Positions 1-6,835 of a stretch of DNA of 9,873 nt are shown here, piece by piece (position 1 is the stretch's first letter; the number at the start of each line of letters is the position of its first letter). Location: assembly GCA_025455445.1 (NCBI GenBank), contig JALOMN010000037.1, positions 1-9,873 of the forward strand, in the 5' to 3' direction. The position numbers and the translations under genes were made by a program. Under the pieces are notes generated by a model that was not told the DNA's origin, did not search any database, and was given only the letters and a program-made list of their open reading frames with translations. The stretch is from Cyclobacteriaceae bacterium. GTDB lineage: Bacteria; Bacteroidota; Bacteroidia; Cytophagales; Cyclobacteriaceae.

Positions 1-564
1 GTATAGTTTTTTTTTGTTTTCACGATTTAATTTTTCTTTCTCCAGAAATCGGAAAGTTTCTTCAGCACGATCAAAATCATTTTGCTCAGTAAACGTTCGT
101 AACAATTGAATCAACGCATAATGTCGTGTGTTGGGGTCAGTGCTTTTGGTGTTAACGTATTTGAATGTTTGAATAGCATTTTGATAATCGCAATCATAAA
201 GACGCGCTTTGCCTACCAGCACATAGTTTTTATATACCCATTTACTATTTGGATGGCGCTGTATGGAAAGGGAAGCCATCTTAATAATCTCTTCGGTGTC
301 TTTGCTGTATGTTTTGGCGAGGTTAGTATCGAGGCGGGGAAATAGTGTTAGAATCTGATTGGGGTCGTCATCGAGACTTTTGAAAATAGTTTGTTCTACT
401 TCGCCTGTTTTTTCAAGGGCATAAAAATATCCATTAAAGTGCGCAGAGGTATTATGGAAGATATTACTCGTTACATTGTTTTGCTCAACAGAGCACCCGA
501 TAATTATAAGCGCAAATAAAATAGCGCAGAATGGAAATAATGATAGAAATCGAGGATATGACAC
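1..564 (-). CDS. PorW/SprE-like TPR lipoprotein (type IX secretion/gliding), 3' end outside window
   Basis: The reading frame is open for 188 codons from a GTG start at 564 to the window edge, with no stop, so the gene is partial. An in-frame TAG lies seven codons upstream of the GTG, and no ATG occurs between, so GTG is the best start. Residues 1-24 form a lipoprotein signal: hydrophobic stretch about 9-22, lipobox IIGC with Cys24. After it comes SNIFHNTSAHFNGYF (33-47), then MASLSIQRHPNSKWV (96-110) and ARLYDCDYQNAIQTFKYVNTK (about 120-140), which look like helical TPR repeats. This arrangement, and the S-x-x-FHN-x-x-x-x-(F/Y)N-x-Y element just after the lipid anchor, is what I recall of SprE/PorW, an outer-membrane lipoprotein needed for type IX secretion and gliding in Bacteroidota. 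The assignment is from memory of the family, so a generic TPR lipoprotein remains possible. Confidence 0.72.
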   Translation of the reverse strand, partial: MSYPRFLSLFPFCAILFALIIIGCSVEQNNVTSNIFHNTSAHFNGYFYALEKTGEVEQTIFKSLDDDPNQILTLFPRLDTNLAKTYSKDTEEIIKMASLSIQRHPNSKWVYKNYVLVGKARLYDCDYQNAIQTFKYVNTKSTDPNTRHYALIQLLRTFTEQNDFDRAEETFRFLEKEKLNRENKKKLY

Positions 565-582
565 TAGTCCAAATTTAGTCTA

Positions 583-590
583 CAAACGTA
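583..590 (-). promoter_or_regulatory. Candidate -7 element TACGTTTG for the TPR lipoprotein gene
   Basis: On the minus strand TACGTTTG matches the Bacteroidota sigma-A -7 consensus TAnnTTTG exactly and lies 18 bases before the GTG start. No TTG stands at the usual distance of about 19-21 bases upstream (the nearest are 13 and 25 away), so the -33 half is not supported. Confidence 0.45.
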
Positions 591-633
591 AAAAACAGAT
601 ATTCAATATTATAATCAACCAGAATATCTAATT

Positions 634-1518
634 TTGCCAAAATTTCTGCATTTGAAACCAAAAAGAACATTATCTGAGCGACTCACTACCAAATATCTGT
701 TGGTAATACGCAATGAAGAGAATCTGGAAGAGAAATCTACCGCAGGATTTACATATGCTAAAGTGATGGTTTTATCTATTGCGGTGTTTTTGATTTTGTT
801 TGCCGGTAGTCTGCTTTTGTCAAAAACATTGCTGGCAAAATGGTTCGATCCCAAGCATGCACAGATGGAAGCGAACAAGAAACTTTATGAACTTGCATTA
901 AAGGTAGACTCACTGGCGGTAGAGGTAAATCAGAAAGACATGTTTATTCTGAACTTTCAACGAATACTCAGCGGTGATACTTCTAGTGGTTTTTCTGATC
1001 CGGCACAGACTTTAGGCGCAGCTGATAAGCGCAATTCAGCGATAGATAATATGGACTTAGTACCTTCTGATTCGATGTTCAGAAAGGAGTTTGAAAAAAA
1101 CGAATTTGAGTTAGTGTCACTTTCTTCTACAAAATATCGGGAGTTAGGTGAGATTTTTTTCTTTACACCCATTACAGGTTTCATTTCAGATAAGTATGAT
1201 GTTAAGAAAGGTCATTTTGGTGTTGACATCGTGGCTAAAAGCAACGAACCTGTTAAGTGTTTGGCCGATGGTATGGTGATTATGGCCTCCTGGACACAAG
1301 ACTCGGGCTATGTAATTGCCGTGCAGCATCGGAGCAACCTTGTGTCAGTATATAAGCACAATGCCGGTTTGTTAAAAAAAGTTGGTAATTTTGTCAATGC
1401 CGGTGAAATTATCTCTATCGTAGGCAACAGCGGAGAGTTAACCGATGGCCCACATTTGCATTTTGAAATGTGGTATAATGGTAACGCTTTGAATCCGGAA
1501 GATTTTGTAACTTTTTAA
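634..1518 (+). CDS. M23 (LytM-type) zinc metallopeptidase, membrane-anchored
   Basis: A 294-residue protein, probably a peptidoglycan endopeptidase acting in the periplasm. Residues 1-43 are a basic cytoplasmic tail (ERLTTKYLLVIRNEENLEEK), about 44-62 one transmembrane helix, about 75-110 a likely coiled coil, and about 185-290 the M23 domain. All zinc and catalytic positions are present: His194 and Asp198 in GHFGVD, His242 in VYKHN, His274 and His276 in GPHLHFE, so it should be active, unlike LytM adaptors of the EnvC type. The start is TTG at 634. The frame is open back to a TAA at 589-591 with no ATG or GTG, and the conserved-looking tail needs a start well before the first internal ATG (codon 45), so TTG is favoured but not certain. 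The bactofilin gene follows after 10 bases, suggesting one transcript and a joint role in placing wall cleavage. Confidence 0.88.
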   Translation: MPKFLHLKPKRTLSERLTTKYLLVIRNEENLEEKSTAGFTYAKVMVLSIAVFLILFAGSLLLSKTLLAKWFDPKHAQMEANKKLYELALKVDSLAVEVNQKDMFILNFQRILSGDTSSGFSDPAQTLGAADKRNSAIDNMDLVPSDSMFRKEFEKNEFELVSLSSTKYRELGEIFFFTPITGFISDKYDVKKGHFGVDIVAKSNEPVKCLADGMVIMASWTQDSGYVIAVQHRSNLVSVYKHNAGLLKKVGNFVNAGEIISIVGNSGELTDGPHLHFEMWYNGNALNPEDFVTF

Positions 1519-1528
1519 ACGTATCATC

Positions 1529-1957
1529 ATGTTAACATCGAAAGAACAAAAGAAAGCAGCAGAAGAAATCAGTAACTCCAGCAACGTCATTGGCAAGGGC
1601 ACCACGTTGGAGGGCAATATTGAAACCTTTGGCAACATTCGCATCGAAGGCAAAGTAACGGGAAACATCAGGTCAAAATCAAAAATAGCTTTAGGTCATT
1701 CCAGTTATGTGGAAGGAAACATATATGCGCAGAATGCAGATATTGAAGGTGAAGTAAAGGGTCGTCTGGAAGTTTCAGAACTATTGGTTTTAAAGGCTAC
1801 GGCAAAAATTCATGGAGATATTTATACTGCCAAACTTGTAGTTGAGCCGGGAGCAATATTTGATGGAACCTGCAAAATGGGAGCTGTGATCAAAGACATT
1901 CGCACAGGTGACAATGCAATGCAACCTTTGCGCACGCAGGAGGCACGAGTAAATTAA
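1529..1957 (+). CDS. Bactofilin (polymer-forming cytoskeletal protein)
   Basis: A 142-residue protein with the bactofilin layout: a short charged N-terminus (about 1-18), a right-handed beta-helix core (about 20-120) and a short disordered tail. The core is a run of short repeats rich in glycine and branched residues, such as IGKGTTLEGNI, IRIEGKVTGNI, SSYVEGNIYA, ADIEGEVKG and AKIHGDIYTAKL, each close to one turn of the helix. Bactofilins polymerise without nucleotide and act as scaffolds for wall-modifying enzymes, often encoded beside an M23 peptidase, as here. The ATG at 1529 lies 10 bases after the peptidase stop, so the two genes are likely co-transcribed, and a terminator starts 24 bases after the bactofilin stop. 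Its polymer role is family knowledge; a partnership with the upstream peptidase is inferred from adjacency. Confidence 0.92.
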   Translation: MLTSKEQKKAAEEISNSSNVIGKGTTLEGNIETFGNIRIEGKVTGNIRSKSKIALGHSSYVEGNIYAQNADIEGEVKGRLEVSELLVLKATAKIHGDIYTAKLVVEPGAIFDGTCKMGAVIKDIRTGDNAMQPLRTQEARVN

Positions 1958-1980
1958 ATTAATCTATCAATCAACATAAT

Positions 1981-2014
1981 GCCACAGATTCGTTGAATTT
2001 GTGGCTTCTTTTTT
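1981..2014 (+). terminator. Intrinsic terminator after the peptidase-bactofilin unit
   Basis: An 11-bp stem pairs 1981-1991 (GCCACAGATTC) with 1995-2005 (GAATTTGTGGC), with one G-T wobble and a three-base loop GTT. It is followed directly by TTCTTTTTT (2006-2014). This is a classical intrinsic terminator. It ends one base before the GTG that I take as the start of the next gene, and contains an earlier in-frame GTG (2001) in its 3' arm. Confidence 0.82.
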
Positions 2015-2015
2015 C

Positions 2016-2231
2016 GTGGAAAAAGATCCTAAAAAGCCGGTTAATTCCTTTCTGAAGTATAGTAGTTTAGGCATGCAGATGCTTATTACCTTAGGCGTAG
2101 GTGCGTGGCTTGGATTAAAGTTAGATGCTTACCTGGGGCTCCGGTTTCCTTTGTTCTTAATTTCCTTTGTGTTTTTGCTTTTTGGTGGCATCATGTATCA
2201 GTTATATCGCAATCTCAACAAAGAGGAATAA
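2016..2231 (+). CDS. AtpZ/AtpI-family ATP synthase accessory protein
   Basis: A small membrane protein of 71 residues from the GTG at 2016 (76 residues from the GTG at 2001). It has two transmembrane helices, about 17-35 and 44-64, joined by a short loop holding GAWLGLKLDAYLG (29-41). That glycine-rich turn ending in LD is typical of the AtpZ/AtpI family found at the head of F-type ATP synthase operons. Family members are thought to help c-ring assembly or Mg2+/Ca2+ supply; the exact role is unsettled. I prefer 2016 because 2001 lies inside a terminator stem, and the family N-terminus (KKPVNSFLKYSSLGMQM) is kept intact. There is no ATG before codon 20. The next gene begins three bases after the stop, so the two are surely co-transcribed. 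The promoter is not evident, and it may depend on readthrough. Confidence 0.83.
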   Translation: MEKDPKKPVNSFLKYSSLGMQMLITLGVGAWLGLKLDAYLGLRFPLFLISFVFLLFGGIMYQLYRNLNKEE

Positions 2232-2234
2232 TTT

Positions 2235-2597
2235 ATGTTCCGTGTTATTTTTTATCTCCTGTTATCTGCAGCGCTCGTTGCTGCCGTGATTATTGCGGGT
2301 AATTTTTTGGCATGGTGGACCATGCCCACATATTGGATAGAAATTCTGGCGGTTAACTTTTTCATCACGGTGGTATTATACGCATACCTTTTAAAAGTGC
2401 AGACTCAACAGCCACAGATTTTTACACAATTCTATTTGTTGTCTATCGCGTTAAAGATGGTTGGCGGATTGACACTCATAACCTATATCGTGTGGGATGC
2501 ACCCGGGGAAGCAATAGGAAATGTGGTAACATTTATATCGAGCTACCTTATTTTCACGATGGTGGAAGTAAGTAGTTTGCTTAAAAAAGTTTCCTGA
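2235..2597 (+). CDS. Four-helix membrane protein in the AtpI position of the atp cluster
   Basis: I do not recognise a specific family by sequence. The 120-residue product is very hydrophobic, with four predicted transmembrane helices at about 5-25, 35-54, 63-86 and 93-113. Short polar loops hold WWTMPTYW (27-34) and LKVQTQQPQ (53-61), and the end is basic (LLKKVS). Length and helix count match AtpI (UncI), the non-essential four-helix protein at the start of many atp operons, and it lies between an AtpZ-like gene and atpB, exactly where AtpI would be. A role as an AtpI equivalent in assembling the membrane sector is therefore a reasonable inference from position and shape, not from motifs. 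The ATG at 2235 follows the previous stop by three bases. Confidence 0.75.
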   Translation: MFRVIFYLLLSAALVAAVIIAGNFLAWWTMPTYWIEILAVNFFITVVLYAYLLKVQTQQPQIFTQFYLLSIALKMVGGLTLITYIVWDAPGEAIGNVVTFISSYLIFTMVEVSSLLKKVS

Positions 2598-2671
2598 GAG
2601 AGGCAGCAATTGATATCGTGCCAACTGCCCCAAAATTCCGGTAAATCATTTTTTTCAGAAGGTTTAATTGA

Positions 2672-2679
2672 TACTTTTG
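2672..2679 (+). promoter_or_regulatory. Internal promoter -7 element TACTTTTG upstream of atpB
   Basis: TACTTTTG, followed by CA, matches the Bacteroidota -7 consensus TAnnTTTG, including the common extension TTTGCA. It lies in the 114-base gap before the ATG at 2712, so a transcript starting a few bases downstream would have a leader of roughly 20-30 bases. The -33 region is only T-rich (TTTTTTT near 2649-2655), without a clear TTG. It would drive the structural atp genes separately from the two small accessory genes. Confidence 0.6.
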
Positions 2680-2711
2680 CAGTCCAAATAAAAGCCTTTG
2701 TCCTGTACAAG

Positions 2712-3743
2712 ATGAAAAAGCCCGTTTTTGCCGCAAAATCATCGTTTTTAGCCGCCTTTTTAATTGTTTTAGTAAGCCTGATTTCACCAGTTTGGGCTTC
2801 TGATAATGAAGCGAGTGGTGAGGCTGAGCCTTTCAATGCCAGTGAAGTGATTTTACATCACGTATTGGACGACCACCAATGGCACTTTGCTGATGGGCTT
2901 GTGTTGCCATTACCCGTAATCGTATACTCCTCTGAAAAGGGTCTTGAAGTGTTTTCATCCAGCAGATTTTATGACGAGCACCATAACGTAGTTGAATATA
3001 ATGGATATAAGCTGGAGCACAGTCATATTTACCTGGCTGATACTGGCAAGGCAGTGTTGGATTTATCCATCACTAAAAACGTAGCCATGTTATTTATTAA
3101 TGCTGCGGTGTTATTGTTTATCCTTTTATCAGTAGCGAAGGCTGCCAAGGCAAACAAAGGTAAAGCCCCCAAGGGACTTCAATCTTTCATGGAGCCAATC
3201 ATTTTGTTCGTGCGCGATGAAATTGTAAAGCCCAACATGGGCCATCATTATGAGCGGTTTTTACCTTACATGCTCACCTTGTTCTTCTTTATTTTATTCG
3301 GAAACCTGTTAGGCCTTCTTCCTGGTGCAGCCAACCTTACCGGAAATATTGCGGTAACAATGGTGCTTGCACTGATTACATTTTTCTTAACCAATATAAA
3401 TGGAAATAAAGGATACTGGGGTCACATTTTCTGGACACCCGGTGTGCCACTTCCCTTGCGCATTGTAATTCTTCCTGTTGAAATAATAGGAGTTTTCACC
3501 AAGCCCTTTTCGTTGATGATACGTTTGTTTGTGGCGATTACTGCCGGGCATATCGTATTGCTTAGTTTGATTTCATTGGCATTTATTTTTGGAAGTATCT
3601 GGGTGGGTTTTGCCTCCTCATTAATTGTATTGTTTATAAACCTGATTGAGTTACTGGTGGCCGGTATCCAGGCATATGTATTTACGATGTTCTCATCGAT
3701 GTATATAGGTATGGCAGTGGCAGACCATGGACACGATCACTAA
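2712..3743 (+). CDS. atpB: ATP synthase F0 subunit a
   Basis: Membrane stator subunit that carries protons to the c-ring. From the ATG at 2712 the product is 343 residues. The frame can be extended to 2610, but that start lies upstream of the probable promoter and would hide a good signal peptide: basic MKK, hydrophobic core about 12-27, cleavage near VWA-SD. Such N-terminally extended a subunits with a periplasmic region before the first core helix are usual in Bacteroidota. The C-terminal half holds the proton path: essential Arg271 (in MIRLF), His280 and Glu313 (the swapped pair known from mitochondria, at E. coli Glu219 and His245) and Gln320 (E. coli Gln252). The segment after the Arg reads RLFVAITAGH, so Ala275 replaces the usual Asn (E. 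coli Asn214). The C-terminus is His/Asp-rich (ADHGHDH). Confidence 0.95.
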   Translation: MKKPVFAAKSSFLAAFLIVLVSLISPVWASDNEASGEAEPFNASEVILHHVLDDHQWHFADGLVLPLPVIVYSSEKGLEVFSSSRFYDEHHNVVEYNGYKLEHSHIYLADTGKAVLDLSITKNVAMLFINAAVLLFILLSVAKAAKANKGKAPKGLQSFMEPIILFVRDEIVKPNMGHHYERFLPYMLTLFFFILFGNLLGLLPGAANLTGNIAVTMVLALITFFLTNINGNKGYWGHIFWTPGVPLPLRIVILPVEIIGVFTKPFSLMIRLFVAITAGHIVLLSLISLAFIFGSIWVGFASSLIVLFINLIELLVAGIQAYVFTMFSSMYIGMAVADHGHDH

Positions 3744-3759
3744 AAAATATTAAAGAAAT

Positions 3760-3781
3760 CCACCTTGAGGTATCACGGTGG
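3760..3781 (+). promoter_or_regulatory. Weak hairpin in the atpB-atpE gap
   Basis: CCACC (3760-3764) pairs with GGTGG (3777-3781); after one mismatch, TG (3766-3767) pairs with CA (3774-3775), around loop AGGTAT. There is no T tract directly after it, so it is unlikely to be a terminator. It might be an mRNA processing or stability element next to the highly expressed c-subunit gene. Confidence 0.35.
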
Positions 3782-3796
3782 TGTTGTTTAACTTAA

Positions 3797-4054
<258 letters not shown>

Positions 4055-4060
4055 AAATTG

Positions 4061-4098
4061 AAAGAACCCGCCACAGCATTGGGCTGGGCGGTTCTTTT
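4061..4098 (+). terminator. Strong intra-operon hairpin with T tract between atpE and atpF
   Basis: AAAGAACC (4061-4068) pairs with GGTTCTTT (4090-4097); C4069 bulges; GCC (4070-4072) pairs with GGC (4087-4089); A4073 bulges; CAGC (4074-4077) pairs with GCTG (4083-4086) around loop ATTGG. That is 15 base pairs with two single-base bulges, followed by TTTTCATTT. It looks like an intrinsic terminator, but the remaining atp genes follow with no obvious promoter in the gap, so partial termination or 3'-end protection of an atpE mRNA is more likely than full stop. Confidence 0.7.
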
Positions 4099-4137
4099 CA
4101 TTTAAGTGAACATCAAAAAGTTTAAAAAAGAAAAACT

Positions 4138-4632
4138 ATGGATTTACTAACCCCTGGCACCGGTCTCATACTCTGGCAAATCTTCGTGTTTTTGCTGTTG
4201 GTTTTCTTAATGGCAAAGTTTGCGTGGAAACCAATTCTTGGCTCTTTAAAAGAGCGTGAAGAATCGATACAGCAGGCTTTGGATTCTGCAGAAAGAGCAA
4301 AACTTGAAATGGCAGCGCTTAAATCTGACAATGAAAAATTATTGCGCGAAGCACGTGAAGAACGCGATAAGATTTTAAAGCAAGCGCGCGAAGCAGCAAA
4401 CCGGATGCACGATCAGGCTCAGGCAGATGCAAAGAGAAACGCAGATAAAATTATTGAAGATGCAAAAGCCATCATTCAAACTGAAAAACAAGCAGCTTTG
4501 CGCGATGTAAAATCACAAGTGGCCATGTTCTCTTTGGAAATTGCCGAAAAACTAATCAAGAACAATCTGAAGGAGGATAAGGCGCAAAAGGAACTGGCTG
4601 ATACGTATATCAAAGATCTTAAGCTGAATTAA
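4138..4632 (+). CDS. atpF: ATP synthase F0 subunit b
   Basis: Peripheral stalk subunit of 164 residues that links subunit a to the F1 head. One N-terminal membrane helix (about 9-28, LILWQIFVFLLLVFLMAKFA) is followed by the family's KPILGSLKERE element (31-41) and then a long, highly charged coiled coil rich in Glu, Lys, Arg and Ala (about 42-140). The C-terminus (ALRDVKSQVAMFSLEIAEKLI) is the usual delta-binding end. Length is normal for the single-b type, so the stalk is expected to be a homodimer; no b' gene lies next to it. The ATG at 4138 follows the atpE hairpin by about 40 bases, in the A-rich context AAAAACTATG. The gene ends three bases before atpH. Confidence 0.95.
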   Translation: MDLLTPGTGLILWQIFVFLLLVFLMAKFAWKPILGSLKEREESIQQALDSAERAKLEMAALKSDNEKLLREAREERDKILKQAREAANRMHDQAQADAKRNADKIIEDAKAIIQTEKQAALRDVKSQVAMFSLEIAEKLIKNNLKEDKAQKELADTYIKDLKLN

Positions 4633-4635
4633 TAA

Positions 4636-5196
4636 ATGTCACATACAAGAGTTGCATCCAGGTATGTAAAATCCCTTCTCAGTTTAGCAGAAGAGAAAGG
4701 TTTGGTTGAGGCTGTGCATGAGGATATGCTGATGATTTCGAAGGTTTGTAAAACCAGTCGAGATTTTGTGCTCATGTTAAACAGCCCGATAGTGCGTCAC
4801 GAAAAGAAAAGTGAGGTGCTTAATAAACTTTTTACCGGCCGCGTAAATGCACTTACGATGGCTATCATCGATATTCTCACAAAAAAGAACAGAGAGCCTT
4901 TGTTACCGGCTATCGCTTCTGAATTTCATAATGCCTACAATGATTATAAAGGAATTGGAAAGGCATCCATCACTTCTGCATTTGAATTGGATTCTAATCT
5001 GAAAGGTCAGCTGGAGGCTATCGTAAAGAAGTTGAGCAACAAGACTCAGGTAGAGTTAGATCAAAAGGTAGACAAAGATCTTATTGGCGGTTTTATACTG
5101 AATGTAGGCGACCGTCAGATTGATGCTTCCATCAAGAGCAAGCTCAAATCATTAAAAATTAAGTTTAGTGAAAACCCTTTTGTGAAGGAGTTTTAA
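4636..5196 (+). CDS. atpH: ATP synthase F1 subunit delta (OSCP)
   Basis: The 186-residue protein joins the b stalk to the top of the alpha/beta head. The N-terminal helical bundle spans about 1-105 (SHTRVASRYVKSLLSLAEEKG at the start matches the family's RYAkALf-type opening). The C-terminal domain holds the family signature in DLIGGFILNVGDRQIDASIK (148-167), with the conserved glycine pair and Asp-x-Ser. Length is close to the usual 175-185. The start ATG lies three bases after the atpF stop, in TTAATAAATG, which implies tight coupling. The 47-base gap to atpA holds a TTGAAT-rich leader described separately. Confidence 0.95.
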   Translation: MSHTRVASRYVKSLLSLAEEKGLVEAVHEDMLMISKVCKTSRDFVLMLNSPIVRHEKKSEVLNKLFTGRVNALTMAIIDILTKKNREPLLPAIASEFHNAYNDYKGIGKASITSAFELDSNLKGQLEAIVKKLSNKTQVELDQKVDKDLIGGFILNVGDRQIDASIKSKLKSLKIKFSENPFVKEF

Positions 5197-5214
5197 GTCC
5201 GACTATATTAACTA

Positions 5215-5243
5215 TTGAATATTAAATTTTGAATTAAAGAGAT
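5215..5243 (+). repeat. TTGAAT-rich leader before atpA (copy 1)
   Basis: This stretch reads TTGAAT-ATT-AAATT-TTGAAT-TAAAGAGAT and ends at the atpA ATG. It aligns with the 27 bases before atpG (6854-6880), identical at about 24 positions with one two-base gap. Either a shared leader or a remnant of an AT-rich dispersed intergenic repeat. Confidence 0.6.
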
Positions 5244-6818
5244 ATGGCAGAAATCAGACCCGAAGAAATATCCGCAATACTTCGCGAACAACTTTCTCAA
5301 TCCCGCACAGCGGCAGAGCTGCAAGAAGTAGGCACCGTGTTAACCATTGGTGATGGTGTGGCTCGTATTTACGGACTTACCCAGGCACAAGCAGGTGAGT
5401 TGATTGAATTTGAAAACGGATTAAAAGCACTTATCCTTAACCTCGAAGAAGATAACGTAGGTGCGGTATTGCTTGGTGATGGCGCAGGCATAAAGGAAGG
5501 AGCGACTGTAAAGCGCACCGGACAAATTGCTGCTGTTAAAGTGGGTAATGGTTTATTGGGCAGAGTAGTAAATACACTTGCTCAGCCTATCGATGGCAAA
5601 GGCCCTGTTGAAGGTGAATTGTTTGAGATGCCCTTAGAGCGCAAAGCGCCTGGTGTAATCTTCCGTCAGCCTGTGAATGAGCCATTGCAAACAGGTATCA
5701 AGGCGATTGATGCAATGATTCCGATTGGTCGTGGTCAGCGTGAGTTGATCATTGGTGACCGCCAGACTGGTAAGACAGCTGTGGCGATTGACACCATCAT
5801 CAACCAAAAAGAATTTTATGAAGCAGGGAAACCTGTATTCTGTATCTATGTAGCTATTGGTCAAAAAGCATCTACCGTAGCTTCAGTAGCTGCTACGTTA
5901 GAGAAAGCAGGAGCGATGAAGTATACAGTAATTGTTTCGGCATCTGCTTCTGATCCCGCACCTATGCAGTTCTTTGCTCCGTTTACTGGTGCAGCGATTG
6001 GTGAATTTATACGCGATACCGGAAGACCCGCCTTGGTTATTTATGATGACTTGTCTAAGCAGGCAGTTGCTTACCGCGAGGTGTCACTTCTGTTAAGAAG
6101 ACCTCCGGGCCGCGAAGCATACCCTGGTGATGTATTCTATTTGCACTCTCGTTTACTTGAGCGTGCCGCGAAAATCATTAACAATGATGAAATCGCTAAA
6201 AACATGAATGACTTGCCCGCTAGCATCAAACACCTTGTGAAAGGTGGCGGTTCGCTAACGGCACTTCCTATCATCGAAACACAAGCCAATGACGTATCGG
6301 CTTATATTCCAACAAACGTAATCTCGATTACGGACGGTCAGATATTCCTTGAGACAAACTTATTCAACGCAGGTGTTCGTCCCGCTATTAACGTGGGTAT
6401 CTCGGTATCGCGTGTGGGTGGTTCTGCACAGATTAAGTCAATGAAGAAAGTGGCTGGTACACTTAAATTGGATCAGGCACAGTTCCGCGAGTTGGAAGCG
6501 TTTTCTAAATTCGGTTCTGATCTTGATGCCGCAACAAAACTCACTATCGAGCGTGGCCGCAGAAACACTGAAGTGTTAAAACAACCTCAGTATCAGCCGG
6601 TACCTGTAGAGGAGCAGGTAGCCATGATTCTTGCGTCTACCAAAGGTTACATAGATAAAGTGCCGGTGGTGAAGGTGAAGGAATTCGAAAAGGAATTTAT
6701 TGATCTGATGAAGGCGCAGTATCATTCAGTGTTGGATAACTTCCGTGCCGGTAAGTTTGAAGATGCTGATGTAGATATAGTAAAGAAAGTAGCTACTGAA
6801 TTAGCCTCTAAATATTAA
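5244..6818 (+). CDS. atpA: ATP synthase F1 subunit alpha
   Basis: Non-catalytic nucleotide-binding subunit of the F1 head, 524 residues, close to the usual 500-520. The N-terminal beta-barrel spans about 25-95, the nucleotide-binding domain about 96-375, and the C-terminal helical domain to the end. The P-loop is GDRQTGKT (171-178) with Gln at the alpha-type position. The Walker B strand is ALVIYDD (263-269), followed by [27 protein letters not shown]. The arginine finger that reaches into the beta catalytic site is Arg390 in [11 protein letters not shown]. All key residues are present. The N-terminus [16 protein letters not shown] is the delta-binding helix. atpG follows after 62 bases. The gene for its catalytic partner beta is not in this cluster. 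Confidence 0.98.
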   Translation: MAEIRPEEISAILREQLSQSRTAAELQEVGTVLTIGDGVARIYGLTQAQAGELIEFENGLKALILNLEEDNVGAVLLGDGAGIKEGATVKRTGQIAAVKVGNGLLGRVVNTLAQPIDGKGPVEGELFEMPLERKAPGVIFRQPVNEPLQTGIKAIDAMIPIGRGQRELIIGDRQTGKTAVAIDTIINQKEFYEAGKPVFCIYVAIGQKASTVASVAATLEKAGAMKYTVIVSASASDPAPMQFFAPFTGAAIGEFIRDTGRPALVIYDDLSKQAVAYREVSLLLRRPPGREAYPGDVFYLHSRLLERAAKIINNDEIAKNMNDLPASIKHLVKGGGSLTALPIIETQANDVSAYIPTNVISITDGQIFLETNLFNAGVRPAINVGISVSRVGGSAQIKSMKKVAGTLKLDQAQFRELEAFSKFGSDLDAATKLTIERGRRNTEVLKQPQYQPVPVEEQVAMILASTKGYIDKVPVVKVKEFEKEFIDLMKAQYHSVLDNFRAGKFEDADVDIVKKVATELASKY

Positions 6819-6835
6819 ATAAATTCAAAAAACAG

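Noticed and set aside
106..345. 79-residue ORF on the plus strand at the left edge
   Set aside because: It lies opposite the TPR lipoprotein gene, whose minus-strand frame is open over 564 bases with a lipobox and family-like motifs. The plus-strand product looks like a shadow.
2105..2302. 65-residue ORF spanning the AtpZ-like and four-helix genes
   Set aside because: It overlaps two well-supported genes in another frame and its Cys-rich sequence resembles nothing coherent.
2610..2711. N-terminal extension of subunit a
   Set aside because: The extra 34 residues lie upstream of or across a -7 box and would bury the signal peptide. I used 2712.
2543..2836. Minus-strand ORFs of 97 and 68 residues across the promoter gap and atpB 5' end
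   Set aside because: They overlap each other, the atpB signal peptide region and the promoter, and have no recognisable features.
3760..3781. Second terminator between atpB and atpE
   Set aside because: Only five paired bases plus two after a mismatch, with no T tract directly after; kept only as a weak hairpin.
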